This document shows, one piece after another, positions 18,493-26,359 of a stretch of DNA of 64,000 bases. The DNA comes from CBDCVA01 sp965222935 [NCBI: Candidatus Latescibacterota bacterium]. GTDB lineage: Bacteria > Latescibacterota > CBDCVA01. The translations under genes and the position numbers were made by a program. The stretch is taken from NCBI GenBank assembly GCA_965222935.1, contig CBDCVA010000001.1, positions 186,001-250,000 on the forward strand, read 5' to 3'. The stretch's first letter is position 1. Each line of letters starts with the position of its first letter. Below the pieces are notes generated by a model. The model was given only the letters and a program-made list of their open reading frames with translations. It made no database searches and was not told the DNA's origin.

Positions 18493-19632
18493 GTGGCTGA
18501 AGTGCTCTGTCCCGAGCGTCGTTGGTCGAGGGGCGTACGGCTTACCCTAGTAGCCGCCGGATTTCTCGCTGGTTCCGGTTGTGCGCCTGCGGGATGGCGC
18601 TGCGCACCATCGGTGGGCGTGCCGGTCGGCTCCGCGTACGCCGTGGTGCCACCGCTGGTTCTGAAATGGCGCCAGGACGTGGGTATCAGCGTGACCGCGC
18701 CGCTTCGCCTCGCCGATGGCCTGCTTTTCGTCGGGACAGGCGATGGTAGGCTCAAGGTGTTGGATGCTGCAACGGGCCACAAGTGCGGAGAACTGCTCGT
18801 TCGCGGCGCGGCGGCGCGTGCGGCGCCTGGGGTGGCAGCGGCGCACCTGATCGTCGTTTGGTCCAATGCCGGGGAGAGCGTACGCGGAGTGGACCGGCGT
18901 ACGGGCGTGCAGATGTGGAGCCACGACGTCGGCGACTGCTCCGCGACGCCGGTCGTCGCTCGTGGTTACGCGGTCGTTGTCGGGGAATCGGGTCAGGTTC
19001 TGGCCGTCGATCTGGCAACGGGTGAGCAGGTGTGGCGCGCAACCGTTGGGGGCCAGGTGCGGTCCGCTGTGGCCGGCGCCGAGGGCGTCGTGATCGTCGG
19101 GGATAGAAGTGCGCTTCGCGCTTTCGCTCTGGAGGGCGGCGATCCAAAGTGGCGCATCGAACTGGGAGCAGCGGTGAGCTCTCGCATCGCCGTCCTGGGC
19201 GATGTCGCCTTTGTTGCGACGGCGGCCGGGGAGCTGTGGTCGGTGGAGATCGGGACGGGCGCGCGGCGCTGGGGCGTACGGGTCGCCGAGGCCGCCATCC
19301 GGTCGGGCCCCGTGGTGATCGGGTCGTCTGTCATCATTGGCGCCGACGACCGGCGGGTCGTGACGCTCGATGCGGCGACGGGGAACGTGGTGTGGGATGC
19401 CGGCACGGACGGGGTTGTGCGTGGGGCCCCGGTGGCTGATGGGGATGTCGTCTATGTCGCCGCCGGCGACGGAAGCCTTATAGCGTTGGCTCTGGATGAT
19501 GGCCGCAGGCTCTGGGAGACGCGGCTCTCGGCACCGGCACTGACCGATCTGGCGCTGGGCCATGGCGGGCTTTTCGCAGGCGCGGACGACGGCAACGTCT
19601 ACTGCTTCGATGTCGGGGCCGGGGTTCCTTGA
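18493..19632 (+). CDS. PQQ-type beta-propeller lipoprotein (BamB-like fold)
   Basis: Exported 379-residue lipoprotein starting at a GTG. The signal ends in a lipobox with Cys30 (LAGSGC-APAG). The body repeats about seven PQQ-like blades with patterns such as VLDAATGHKCGE, GVDRRTGVQMWSHDVG, AVDLATGEQVWRATVGG, LEGGDPKWRIELG and TLDAATGNVVWDAG. The fold matches BamB and related propellers. Because the gene before it encodes an Omp85-like barrel, a role as an accessory lipoprotein for barrel assembly or for that particular barrel is plausible but not shown. It lies 23 bases after that gene. Confidence 0.8.
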   Translation: MAEVLCPERRWSRGVRLTLVAAGFLAGSGCAPAGWRCAPSVGVPVGSAYAVVPPLVLKWRQDVGISVTAPLRLADGLLFVGTGDGRLKVLDAATGHKCGELLVRGAAARAAPGVAAAHLIVVWSNAGESVRGVDRRTGVQMWSHDVGDCSATPVVARGYAVVVGESGQVLAVDLATGEQVWRATVGGQVRSAVAGAEGVVIVGDRSALRAFALEGGDPKWRIELGAAVSSRIAVLGDVAFVATAAGELWSVEIGTGARRWGVRVAEAAIRSGPVVIGSSVIIGADDRRVVTLDAATGNVVWDAGTDGVVRGAPVADGDVVYVAAGDGSLIALALDDGRRLWETRLSAPALTDLALGHGGLFAGADDGNVYCFDVGAGVP

Positions 19633-19718
19633 GCGATGGCTGAGCCGGGAAAAGCAGCGCCCGTGGGGCCAAAGCGCTTGACTTCGCTTGTCCTGCGTAC
19701 CTACATTTGGGCTGAGTG

Positions 19719-20546
19719 ATGATGGCGAATAGCCCGACAGATCCGGCGGTCGTCTGCGACGAAGAGGCCCATAAGGCTCGGGTGTTGGCGCGTGGCAATC
19801 TGCCGCGCCACGTGGCTATCATCATGGACGGCAACGGCCGCTGGGCTGAGCAGCGTGGGCTGCCGCGCACCGAAGGCCACAGCGCCAGCGTCGCGGTGGT
19901 CAAGGATGTGGTGCGGGCCGCGGCAGATCTGGAGCTAGAGGTCCTGACGCTATACACGTTCAGTGTCGAAAACTGGCGGCGCCCTCCCGGTGAGGTGTTC
20001 TTCTTGATGAGCCTGTTGCGCGACACGCTCAATGATGAACTACCGGAACTGCATGCGGAGAACGTCCGGTTCCGCACGATTGGGCGCGTCTCACGGCTGT
20101 TCCCCGCCAGCCGCGCTGCGGTTCGTAACTCGATCGAGACCACCAAGGACAACACGGGCCTCGTCCTCAACCTGGCGCTGAGCTACGGGGGCAAACTTGA
20201 GATCGTGGACGCGGTCCGGGCCATCAGCCGGAAGATCGAGCGAGGCGAGCTCGCCTCGCACCAGATCAACGAACGGCTCATCGCCGCCCACCTCTACACC
20301 GCCGATCTGCCCGATCCCGACCTGCTCATTCGGACATCGGGCGAGATGCGCATCTCCAACTTCATGCTCTGGCAGTTGGCGTACACGGAGATGTGGGTGA
20401 CCGATGTCCTCTGGCCGGATTTTTCGCGCCACGATCTCTACGAGGCCATCGAGAGCTATCAGACCCGCGAGCGACGCTTCGGCCGCACCTCTGATCAACT
20501 CCGGAGAGGACGATCACAGGCCCCAGCGGTCTCGGTGGCCAGCTGA
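19719..20546 (+). CDS. uppS: Undecaprenyl diphosphate synthase
   Basis: Cis-prenyltransferase of about 275 residues that makes the C55 lipid carrier from farnesyl diphosphate and isopentenyl diphosphate. The catalytic motif HVAIIMDGNGRWAEQRG has Asp37. TFSVENWRRP and LNLALSYGG follow, and the diphosphate-binding DLLIRTSGEMRISNFMLWQ motif is intact. Three start codons lie in a row (GTG 19716, ATG 19719, ATG 19722); I use the first ATG. It is the first of four tightly packed isoprenoid and lipid genes (uppS, cdsA, dxr, rseP), an arrangement conserved in many bacteria. Confidence 0.95.
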   Translation: MMANSPTDPAVVCDEEAHKARVLARGNLPRHVAIIMDGNGRWAEQRGLPRTEGHSASVAVVKDVVRAAADLELEVLTLYTFSVENWRRPPGEVFFLMSLLRDTLNDELPELHAENVRFRTIGRVSRLFPASRAAVRNSIETTKDNTGLVLNLALSYGGKLEIVDAVRAISRKIERGELASHQINERLIAAHLYTADLPDPDLLIRTSGEMRISNFMLWQLAYTEMWVTDVLWPDFSRHDLYEAIESYQTRERRFGRTSDQLRRGRSQAPAVSVAS

Positions 20547-20584
20547 CGTCCGCTCGGGCACGACGACGTCCGGCTCGATCCAGC

Positions 20585-21418
20585 GTGCCCATTCCTACGG
20601 TGCGGCAGCCCGACTCAGTGCTTCTACGGCGCGGCGTGGCAGGCGCTTTGCTCGTCGCAGTGGTCGCGTGGGCAGCCGTGCGGGGCGGGCTGTTTTTCCT
20701 GGTTCTGCTCGACCTCATCCTGGCTGGAGCGGCGCTCGAACTGATCGCCCTTACGGGGCTTCGCCCGGCCCTATGGCATCGCGTCGCGCTCGTCGCTCTG
20801 GCGCTCATGCCAGGGTGGCTTTGGGTGACCGGCACGGCGTTGGAGCTGGGACTGGGGTTGACGGTCCTCGGTGCTCTGGTCCTGGCTCTTGTCACCGCGC
20901 CGCACGATGGCCTCCGTTCGGCGGGCGCTCACCTGCTCGTCGTCGCCTACGTCGGCTGGCTGGGAGGGTTGTTGGTGGGTCTGCGGTGGGAAGACCCTGC
21001 GTCGCCGGGAGAGAACACCATCCTTTTTACCTTCGTGGTGCTCTGGACGAGCGACACGGTCGCTTATCTGGTCGGGAGCAAGTTTGGTAAACACAAGCTC
21101 ACGCCCCGTCTCAGCCCTGGTAAATCGGTCGAGGGCCTCGTGAGTGGATTCGTGGGCGCTTGGCTTGTGGCGGGCCTCTGGTGTTTCGCCGTTCCGGGCG
21201 CCGCTACGCTCGCCTACTGGTGGGGGCTTGCTACGCTGCTTGCTGCTGCCGGGTTCGTGGGCGATCTGTTTGAATCGGGCCTCAAACGCGCTGCGGGGGT
21301 CAAGGACACCTCCAACGTGATCCCCGGCCATGGAGGCCTGCTCGATCGCTTCGACTCCGCGCTCTTCGCGGCGCCGGCCCTTGCGTGCTGGCGCGCCTGG
21401 CTTGGAGTGCCTGGATGA
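20585..21418 (+). CDS. cdsA: Phosphatidate cytidylyltransferase
   Basis: Integral membrane enzyme of 277 residues that makes CDP-diacylglycerol from phosphatidate and CTP, the branch point of phospholipid synthesis. About seven hydrophobic helices are visible. The C-terminal CDS signature is complete: SGLKRAAGVKDTSNVIPGHGG followed by LLDRFDS. A GTG at 20585 is taken as start, 38 bases after uppS. The stop overlaps the dxr start by four bases (ATGA at 21415). Confidence 0.94.
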   Translation: MPIPTVRQPDSVLLRRGVAGALLVAVVAWAAVRGGLFFLVLLDLILAGAALELIALTGLRPALWHRVALVALALMPGWLWVTGTALELGLGLTVLGALVLALVTAPHDGLRSAGAHLLVVAYVGWLGGLLVGLRWEDPASPGENTILFTFVVLWTSDTVAYLVGSKFGKHKLTPRLSPGKSVEGLVSGFVGAWLVAGLWCFAVPGAATLAYWWGLATLLAAAGFVGDLFESGLKRAAGVKDTSNVIPGHGGLLDRFDSALFAAPALACWRAWLGVPG

Positions 21419-22596
21419 AGCGCTTGGTGATTTTGGGGTCCACGGGCTCCATCGGCACGCAGACGCTGGAGGTGGTCCGGGCGCTGGCTCCTTCTTCGAT
21501 ATCCATCGTTGGGCTAGCCGCTAGGCGCAATGTGACGGCACTTGTTGCGCAGGCGCGCGAGTTTCGCCCCAAGGTGGTGGCGGTGGCGGACGAAGCCAGT
21601 GCCGCCGCTGCCGCCGCTGCACTTCGGCCGTTGGGTATCACCGTCTGTTCTGGTCCTGCGGGGGTTGAAGCCGCCGCAGCGGAGGCCGAGGCGGACCTCG
21701 TCGTCAACGCGCTGACGGGTTCTGACGGCCTCGCGCCTACGGTGGCCGCGATTGAGGCCGGGTGTGACGTGGCGCTGGCGAATAAGGAGACGGTCGTCAT
21801 GGCCGGGCGGTATGTCCTCGGCCTCGCGCGGCGTCGGGGCGTGACGATCCTTCCCGTAGACAGCGAACACTCCTCCCTCTTTCAGCTCCTCGCTGGCCGC
21901 GACCCCGGTGAGGTGAGCCGGCTCATTCTGACGGCCTCCGGCGGTCCATTCGTGGATGTCGACGCGGATGCGCTTGCGCATGTGACCGTAGAGGCGGCGT
22001 TACAACACCCCGTCTGGGACATGGGCGACAGGATCACGATCGATTCCGCGACGCTCATGAACAAGGGGCTCGAAGTCATCGAAGCGCGCTGGCTCTTCGA
22101 TATCCCAAGCGACCGTATTGACGTCGTGGTCCATCGCCAGTCGGTCGTTCATGGCATGGTCGGGTTGACTGACGGGACTTGCATGGCGCACCTGGGTGTT
22201 CCGGATATGCGCGCTCCGATCCAGTACGCGCTGACGTATCCCTTCCGCGAGCCGTCGCTAGCCGCTCGCCTGGACATGCACACTCAGCTTTCTCTGACTT
22301 TCGAACGGCCTGATCTTGCGCGTTTTCCGTGTCTCCGCCTGGCGTACGAGGCGTTGCGCGCCGGGGGTACAACGCCAGCCTGCCTCAACGCGGCCAACGA
22401 AGTGGCTGTGGGAGCTTTCCTGGTGGAGCGTTTGCCCTTTCTGGGAATCCCCGCCGTGGTCGAGCGCGTTCTGGAGGCGCACCAGCCGATGCCGGATGAC
22501 GAGCTGGGGATCATCCGAATGGCCGACCGCTGGGCGCGCGAGCGTGCGCTCGAGGCCGTCGCGTCGAGCGCCAACGCCGCTGTGTCGGTGGGTTGA
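21415..22596 (+). CDS. dxr: 1-deoxy-D-xylulose 5-phosphate reductoisomerase
   Basis: NADPH-dependent enzyme of 393 residues that makes 2-C-methyl-D-erythritol 4-phosphate in the MEP isoprenoid pathway. The N-terminal NADPH motif is GSTGSIGTQTLEVV (residues about 7-20). Active-site elements are VALANKETVV, LPVDSEHSSLFQLL (metal Asp and Glu), the mobile-loop region HPVWDMGDRITIDSATLMNKGLE, and CLNAANEVAVGAFL near the C-terminus. The ATG at 21415 overlaps the cdsA stop. This shows the host uses the MEP route and explains the pairing with uppS. Confidence 0.96.
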   Translation: MKRLVILGSTGSIGTQTLEVVRALAPSSISIVGLAARRNVTALVAQAREFRPKVVAVADEASAAAAAAALRPLGITVCSGPAGVEAAAAEAEADLVVNALTGSDGLAPTVAAIEAGCDVALANKETVVMAGRYVLGLARRRGVTILPVDSEHSSLFQLLAGRDPGEVSRLILTASGGPFVDVDADALAHVTVEAALQHPVWDMGDRITIDSATLMNKGLEVIEARWLFDIPSDRIDVVVHRQSVVHGMVGLTDGTCMAHLGVPDMRAPIQYALTYPFREPSLAARLDMHTQLSLTFERPDLARFPCLRLAYEALRAGGTTPACLNAANEVAVGAFLVERLPFLGIPAVVERVLEAHQPMPDDELGIIRMADRWARERALEAVASSANAAVSVG

Positions 22597-23909
22597 ACGT
22601 GCTGGCGTCACTCCAGACCATCGCGGGCTTCGTTCTCATCCTGGGGCCTCTCATTTTCGTCCACGAGTTGGGCCATTTCCTGGCCGCGAAATGGGCCGGC
22701 ATTCGCGTCGAGCGCTTCTCTCTCGGCTATCCGCCCAAGATGTTCGGCATCACCATAGGCGTGACGGAGTACTGTATCTCCTGGATCCCCTTCGGCGGCT
22801 ACATCAAGATGGCCGGCGGTTCCTTCGAAACAGGCATTGCCACGGGCGCTCCCGACGAGTTCGCTTCCAAACCCATCGCCGCTCGTCTCGCCGTTCTGGC
22901 GGCGGGTCCGTTGGCGAACATCTTCATCGCGTTTGCTCTTTTCTTTTTCATGGCCGTGGCGTTTGGTGCGCCGACTTATTCCACCACACGCCTCGGCACC
23001 GTGGAGCCCGGTTCGCCCGCCGAACGCGCGGGCCTACGGACTGGCGACCGGATCGTCGCGGTTGGGGGCGAGGCCGTTGTGGACTGGGAGGAACTGGCTA
23101 AGGGGCTGATGATGGCCTATGCCGAGCCCGTGATGCTGCTGACTGAGCGGGAGGGAGAGCGGCTGGAGATGCTGATCCCGGCGGTTAGCGGCGACGAACC
23201 CTTCGGGATTGAGCCCTGGATTCCGGCGGAGATCGGACGCCTCGAACCCGGAGAGCCAGCGGAGGGGGCGGGCCTAAGGCCAGGTGACCTCATCGTCGAG
23301 GTGGCGGGTGAACCCATTGCGCAGTGGCGCGACCTCTACGAGGCCGTGCGAGAGCGGCCGGAGTTTCCCACGTCCGTCGTGTGGCGGCGTGGCGATCAGC
23401 AGTTGAGCACGGAAATTGTGCCGCGGGCTTTCAAGGTACCCGGAGAAGCCGACGGAGAGGAAAGGGTAGTGGGCCGCCTGGGTGTCTACCCTATGCTGGA
23501 GATTAAGCGCGTCGGTCCGATCTCGGGTCTGGTCGTGGCGGGACAGCAGACTTACCTGATATCGTCTCTGATCCTGGATTTCCTCCACCGCGCGCTCACG
23601 GGCAGGGCGTCGAAGGAGGAACTGAGCGGCCCGGTCATGATCATCCGCATGGCTGGCGAGAGCGTGCGCGGAGGGTTTACGTCGCTCTTGAGCTTCATCG
23701 CTTTGCTCGGCGTCAACCTCGGGCTGCTCAACCTCTTCCCGCTTCCCGTCCTGGACGGCGGCCAGATGGTCATCCTTGGCGCTGAAGCCGCCATCCGGCG
23801 CCCATTTTCGCTGCGCGTGAGGCTGGTCATCCAGCAGGTCGGGCTTGCGTTTCTAGTCCTGCTCATGTTGCTCGTTACAGTCAACGACGTAGTGCGTCTG
23901 TTCAACTAG
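22593..23909 (+). CDS. rseP: Site-2 zinc metalloprotease, RseP family
   Basis: Inner-membrane protease of 438 residues that cuts anti-sigma factors or other membrane substrates within the bilayer. The zinc motif H24-ELG-H28 is in the first helix, and the second-site motif NLFPLPVLDGGQ is in the third membrane segment. Two PDZ domains lie between, each with the typical GSPAERAGLRTGDRIVAV-like loop (around residues 140 and 220). The drawn start is a TTG overlapping the dxr stop; a GTG at 22599 is the alternative. It closes the uppS-cdsA-dxr-rseP cluster. Confidence 0.94.
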   Translation: MNVLASLQTIAGFVLILGPLIFVHELGHFLAAKWAGIRVERFSLGYPPKMFGITIGVTEYCISWIPFGGYIKMAGGSFETGIATGAPDEFASKPIAARLAVLAAGPLANIFIAFALFFFMAVAFGAPTYSTTRLGTVEPGSPAERAGLRTGDRIVAVGGEAVVDWEELAKGLMMAYAEPVMLLTEREGERLEMLIPAVSGDEPFGIEPWIPAEIGRLEPGEPAEGAGLRPGDLIVEVAGEPIAQWRDLYEAVRERPEFPTSVVWRRGDQQLSTEIVPRAFKVPGEADGEERVVGRLGVYPMLEIKRVGPISGLVVAGQQTYLISSLILDFLHRALTGRASKEELSGPVMIIRMAGESVRGGFTSLLSFIALLGVNLGLLNLFPLPVLDGGQMVILGAEAAIRRPFSLRVRLVIQQVGLAFLVLLMLLVTVNDVVRLFN

Positions 23910-23941
23910 CTCGAACCCCGACAGCGCAGAAGAAACGCCTC

Positions 23942-24283
23942 TCACGGCACCGGAGCCGCATGGGTCGGCTCCGGCCCCGGTATGGAGAACGACCGCCGGG
24001 CGGCGGCCACGCGCAGCTCATCGCGCACCCTCGCTAGAATGTGCTCCCAGCGCTGGGGATCCTCCCCCACGTGCTCCAACGCGCGCCAGACCTCCGGCAT
24101 TGAGCGGGCCACTTCGCCGAAGAGCCGCTCGTGCTCCGCCTTCATCTGACCGGGCACGGTCGCGTAGTCGGACGTGGCGAGCAGGGCTTTTGCCAATAGA
24201 AGTGCCAGCACCTCGTCGCTCATGGAGAAGGGCTCACAGCAGGCGATACAGGCCGCCATAAGGGGTCCCAGAAGCGCACTCAT
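23942..24283 (-). CDS. Hypothetical small helical protein
   Basis: Possible 113-residue protein on the strand opposite the dcw cluster, starting at an ATG at 24283. A short hydrophobic, Cys-containing start (SALLGPLMAACIACCEPF) is followed by helical, charged sequence (MKAEHERLFGEVARSMPEVWRAL and WEHILARVRDELRVAAARR). I do not recognise a family. No good ribosome-binding site is visible. A weak TATATT element lies about 30 bases upstream on this strand. It converges with rseP and diverges from mraZ. Confidence 0.45.
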   Translation of the reverse strand: MSALLGPLMAACIACCEPFSMSDEVLALLLAKALLATSDYATVPGQMKAEHERLFGEVARSMPEVWRALEHVGEDPQRWEHILARVRDELRVAAARRSFSIPGPEPTHAAPVP

Positions 24284-24363
24284 GCGCCACGAACTGCTCA
24301 CACGATAGGTGAATATAATGGCACTAACCCCATTAAAGAATACACTATACCTCAAAACTCCTC

Positions 24364-24392
24364 TTGACAAGGGGGGTATAGTGGTGTAAAAT
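24364..24392 (+). promoter_or_regulatory. Strong sigma70-type promoter of the dcw cluster
   Basis: A perfect -35 box TTGACA (24364-24369) is separated by exactly 17 bases from a near-consensus -10 box TAAAAT (24387-24392). Start of transcription is expected near 24399. It points at mraZ and is the best promoter in the window. The direct repeats at 24382-24406 overlap its -10 box. Confidence 0.75.
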
Positions 24393-24406
24393 GGGGGGGT
24401 GTGGGT
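24382..24406 (+). promoter_or_regulatory. Candidate MraZ operator: three 10-bp-spaced TGGxN repeats
   Basis: TGGTG (24382), TGGGG (24392) and TGGGT (24402) recur with an exact 10-base period. MraZ is known in E. coli and other bacteria to bind direct TGGGN repeats with five-base spacers upstream of its own gene. Here the first unit is imperfect. The array overlaps the -10 box and the expected transcription start, which would suit autorepression of the cluster. Confidence 0.6.
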
Positions 24407-24597
24407 TGGTTGCGTCGCGGGCGTCGCCCTTAAGCACTTTCTTCCAACGGCACCCGCGACTGTGCCGACCGGGATAACCTGGGGAGGTTACTCTTTTGGT
24501 CATGGCGACTTTCCAGAAGGGTGTGGGCAGTGGTTGCATTCTAGCCTTTGGGCGTGGGGACGGCGCATAGCGCCGACTGCTCCACGACGGCACAGTT

Positions 24598-25035
24598 ATG
24601 TCGACCTTCTACGGCGAGTTCGAATATACAATAGATGAGAAAGGCCGGCTCAATGTTCCCACGGAACTGCGGCGCGGCCTGGAACCGGAAGCTGGGGAAA
24701 GCCTCGTTATCACGCGCGGTTACGACGGCCACTTGATCGCCTACGGCATCGACGACTGGAGCCACAAGCAGGAAGCGATCCGCAAACTGCCCATGGGCGA
24801 CCCCCGCGCGCGCAACATCAAACGTCTGTTCGGATCGCGCGCCACTGTCCAGCGATTGGACGGCCAGGGGCGCATTCGCATCTCACAGCAGTTGCTCGAA
24901 TCTGTCGGCATTCAAGACCGGGTCAAGATCGTGGGCACGGTCGATTGCTTCGAGTTGTGGAACCCCCAGCACTATGACGATCAAATGTCCAAGGTCGACT
25001 TCGGGGGCCAGGACCTGAGCGATTTCATCCTGTAA
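24598..25035 (+). CDS. mraZ: Transcriptional regulator MraZ
   Basis: AbrB-fold DNA-binding protein of 145 residues, first gene of the dcw cluster. The two MraZ repeats are visible: FYGEFEYTIDEKGRLNVPTELRRGL (residues about 4-28) and TVQRLDGQGRIRISQQLLE (residues about 83-101). The family forms ring oligomers and represses its own operon; matching direct repeats lie upstream at 24382-24406. No clear ribosome-binding site precedes the ATG at 24598. rsmH follows after nine bases. Confidence 0.93.
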   Translation: MSTFYGEFEYTIDEKGRLNVPTELRRGLEPEAGESLVITRGYDGHLIAYGIDDWSHKQEAIRKLPMGDPRARNIKRLFGSRATVQRLDGQGRIRISQQLLESVGIQDRVKIVGTVDCFELWNPQHYDDQMSKVDFGGQDLSDFIL

Positions 25036-25044
25036 CGGCACGCC

Positions 25045-25977
25045 ATGCCCACCATCTACCATATGCCTGTCCTGTGCGAGCGCGTCGTGACGACGCTCGC
25101 GCGGTTTTCCGAGGGCGTCTACGTCGATGCGACCGTCGGCGGTGGTGGACATGCGGCGGCGCTCCTGGATGGGCTCGGCCCCGGAGCGCGGCTCGTCGCC
25201 ATCGATCGCGATCCAGAGGCCATCGAAGCCGCCCACGAACGCCTGGCTCCGTACGGTGATCGGGTGCGCTTGTTCTGCACGACGTTTTCGAGACTCGGAG
25301 AGGCAGTCGCCGAGACGGGCTTTGGTCCCGTCCACGGCGTGCTGTTCGATCTCGGCGTTTCCTGGTACCAGCTTGATGCCGCTGAGCGTGGTTTCAGTCA
25401 CCGGCTCCCGGGGCCCCTGGATATGCGCATGGACCCTTCGCAGGCAGTGCCCGCGCAGGAGATAGTGGCTGGTGCGCCGGAGGATGAGCTTACTGCGTTG
25501 CTCCGCGGTTACGGTGAGGTCCCACATGCACGACGCGTCGCCAGGCGGATCATTGCCGCCCGCCGGGAACGGCCCATCCGGACGACGCAGGACCTCGCGG
25601 CCCTGATCGGACCGCTCGTCGCTCCAGCGGTGCAGGTCCGCTATCTCTCGCAGGTCTTTCAGGCGCTGCGCATCGCAGTCAACGACGAGCTCGGCGAGCT
25701 CGAGCGAGGCCTAGTCGCAGCGCTCGGTTGCCTGGCTCCAGGTGGGATTCTGGGAGTGATCGCGTACCATTCGCTTGAGGATCGCTTGGTTAAGCGTTTC
25801 TTCCGCGTTGAGGAGAGCGGCTGCATCTGTCCGCCCGATCTGCCGGTTTGCGCTTGTGGGCAGCGCCCGACGCTGCGCCTTGTGACGCGGCGGGTGATCC
25901 GGCCGTCGGAGGTGGAGGTGGCACATAACACGAGGGCTCGCAGCGCGTGTTTTCGGGCGGCGCAGCGGCGGGGTTGA
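25045..25977 (+). CDS. rsmH: 16S rRNA m4C1402 methyltransferase
   Basis: SAM-dependent methyltransferase (MraW) of 310 residues that methylates N4 of C1402 in 16S rRNA. It opens with the typical YHMPVLCERVV, followed by the SAM motif VDATVGGGGHAAALL (residues about 28-42) and VLFDLGVSWYQLD. The C-terminal part shows VFQALRIAVNDELGELERGL, IAYHSLEDRLVKRFFR and a CICPPDLPVCACG cysteine cluster, common in RsmH. Second gene of the dcw cluster. Confidence 0.95.
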   Translation: MPTIYHMPVLCERVVTTLARFSEGVYVDATVGGGGHAAALLDGLGPGARLVAIDRDPEAIEAAHERLAPYGDRVRLFCTTFSRLGEAVAETGFGPVHGVLFDLGVSWYQLDAAERGFSHRLPGPLDMRMDPSQAVPAQEIVAGAPEDELTALLRGYGEVPHARRVARRIIAARRERPIRTTQDLAALIGPLVAPAVQVRYLSQVFQALRIAVNDELGELERGLVAALGCLAPGGILGVIAYHSLEDRLVKRFFRVEESGCICPPDLPVCACGQRPTLRLVTRRVIRPSEVEVAHNTRARSACFRAAQRRG

Positions 25978-26052
25978 TGTGCGCAAGGGAATCTCGGCTG
26001 AGAGGCGATTCCAGGTCGAAAGAGCGGCGGCGGCGCTCATAAGGGGGAGACA

Positions 26053-26334
26053 ATGTCCGCGCGGGTTGGTCTGATTCTGCTCTTCGTCAGTGTGGTGGCG
26101 ATGCTTGCACACGTCTGGGGGCTGACCCGGTTGGTCGAGATGACCCAGCAGCGCGCGCGTTTAAGCGCTCGTGTGGATTCGCTGGAGAGCGCAAACAGCC
26201 ACCTGCGGGCTGAAGTGGGGCAACTGGCCTCGGCCGACCGCGTTGAGCGCTTGGCCAAATCGCGCCTGGGCCTGGACTTTAAGAGCACGGAGATCCGCGC
26301 AGTGCAAGTTTTGGTGCCCGCGGAGGAGCGGTAG
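26053..26334 (+). CDS. ftsL: FtsL-like cell division protein
   Basis: Bitopic membrane protein of 93 residues. One N-terminal transmembrane helix (VGLILLFVSVVAMLAHVWGL) is followed by a heptad-like coiled coil (RARLSARVDSLESANSHLRAEVGQL) and a VERLAKSRLGLDF stretch typical of FtsL/DivIC. The start has a GGGGGAG site five bases upstream. Position between rsmH and the FtsI gene supports the call, since FtsL sequences are poorly conserved. It would join FtsQ in the divisome complex that activates FtsWI. Confidence 0.8.
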   Translation: MSARVGLILLFVSVVAMLAHVWGLTRLVEMTQQRARLSARVDSLESANSHLRAEVGQLASADRVERLAKSRLGLDFKSTEIRAVQVLVPAEER

Positions 26335-26359
26335 ACCCCTCGTCGCTGTGGGGAGGCAC

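Larger units (their letters stand above)
24284..24597. promoter_or_regulatory. Divergent spacer and long leader before mraZ
   Basis: This 314-base stretch has no convincing gene. Its left part is AT-rich relative to its neighbours. The right half, from the predicted transcription start near 24399, forms an approximately 199-base leader. Two clean small hairpins are visible in it: TAACCT-GGGG-AGGTTA at 24475-24490 and CGGCGC-ATA-GCGCCG at 24561-24575, the latter about 22 bases before the mraZ ATG. No known riboswitch pattern was recognised. Confidence 0.6.
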
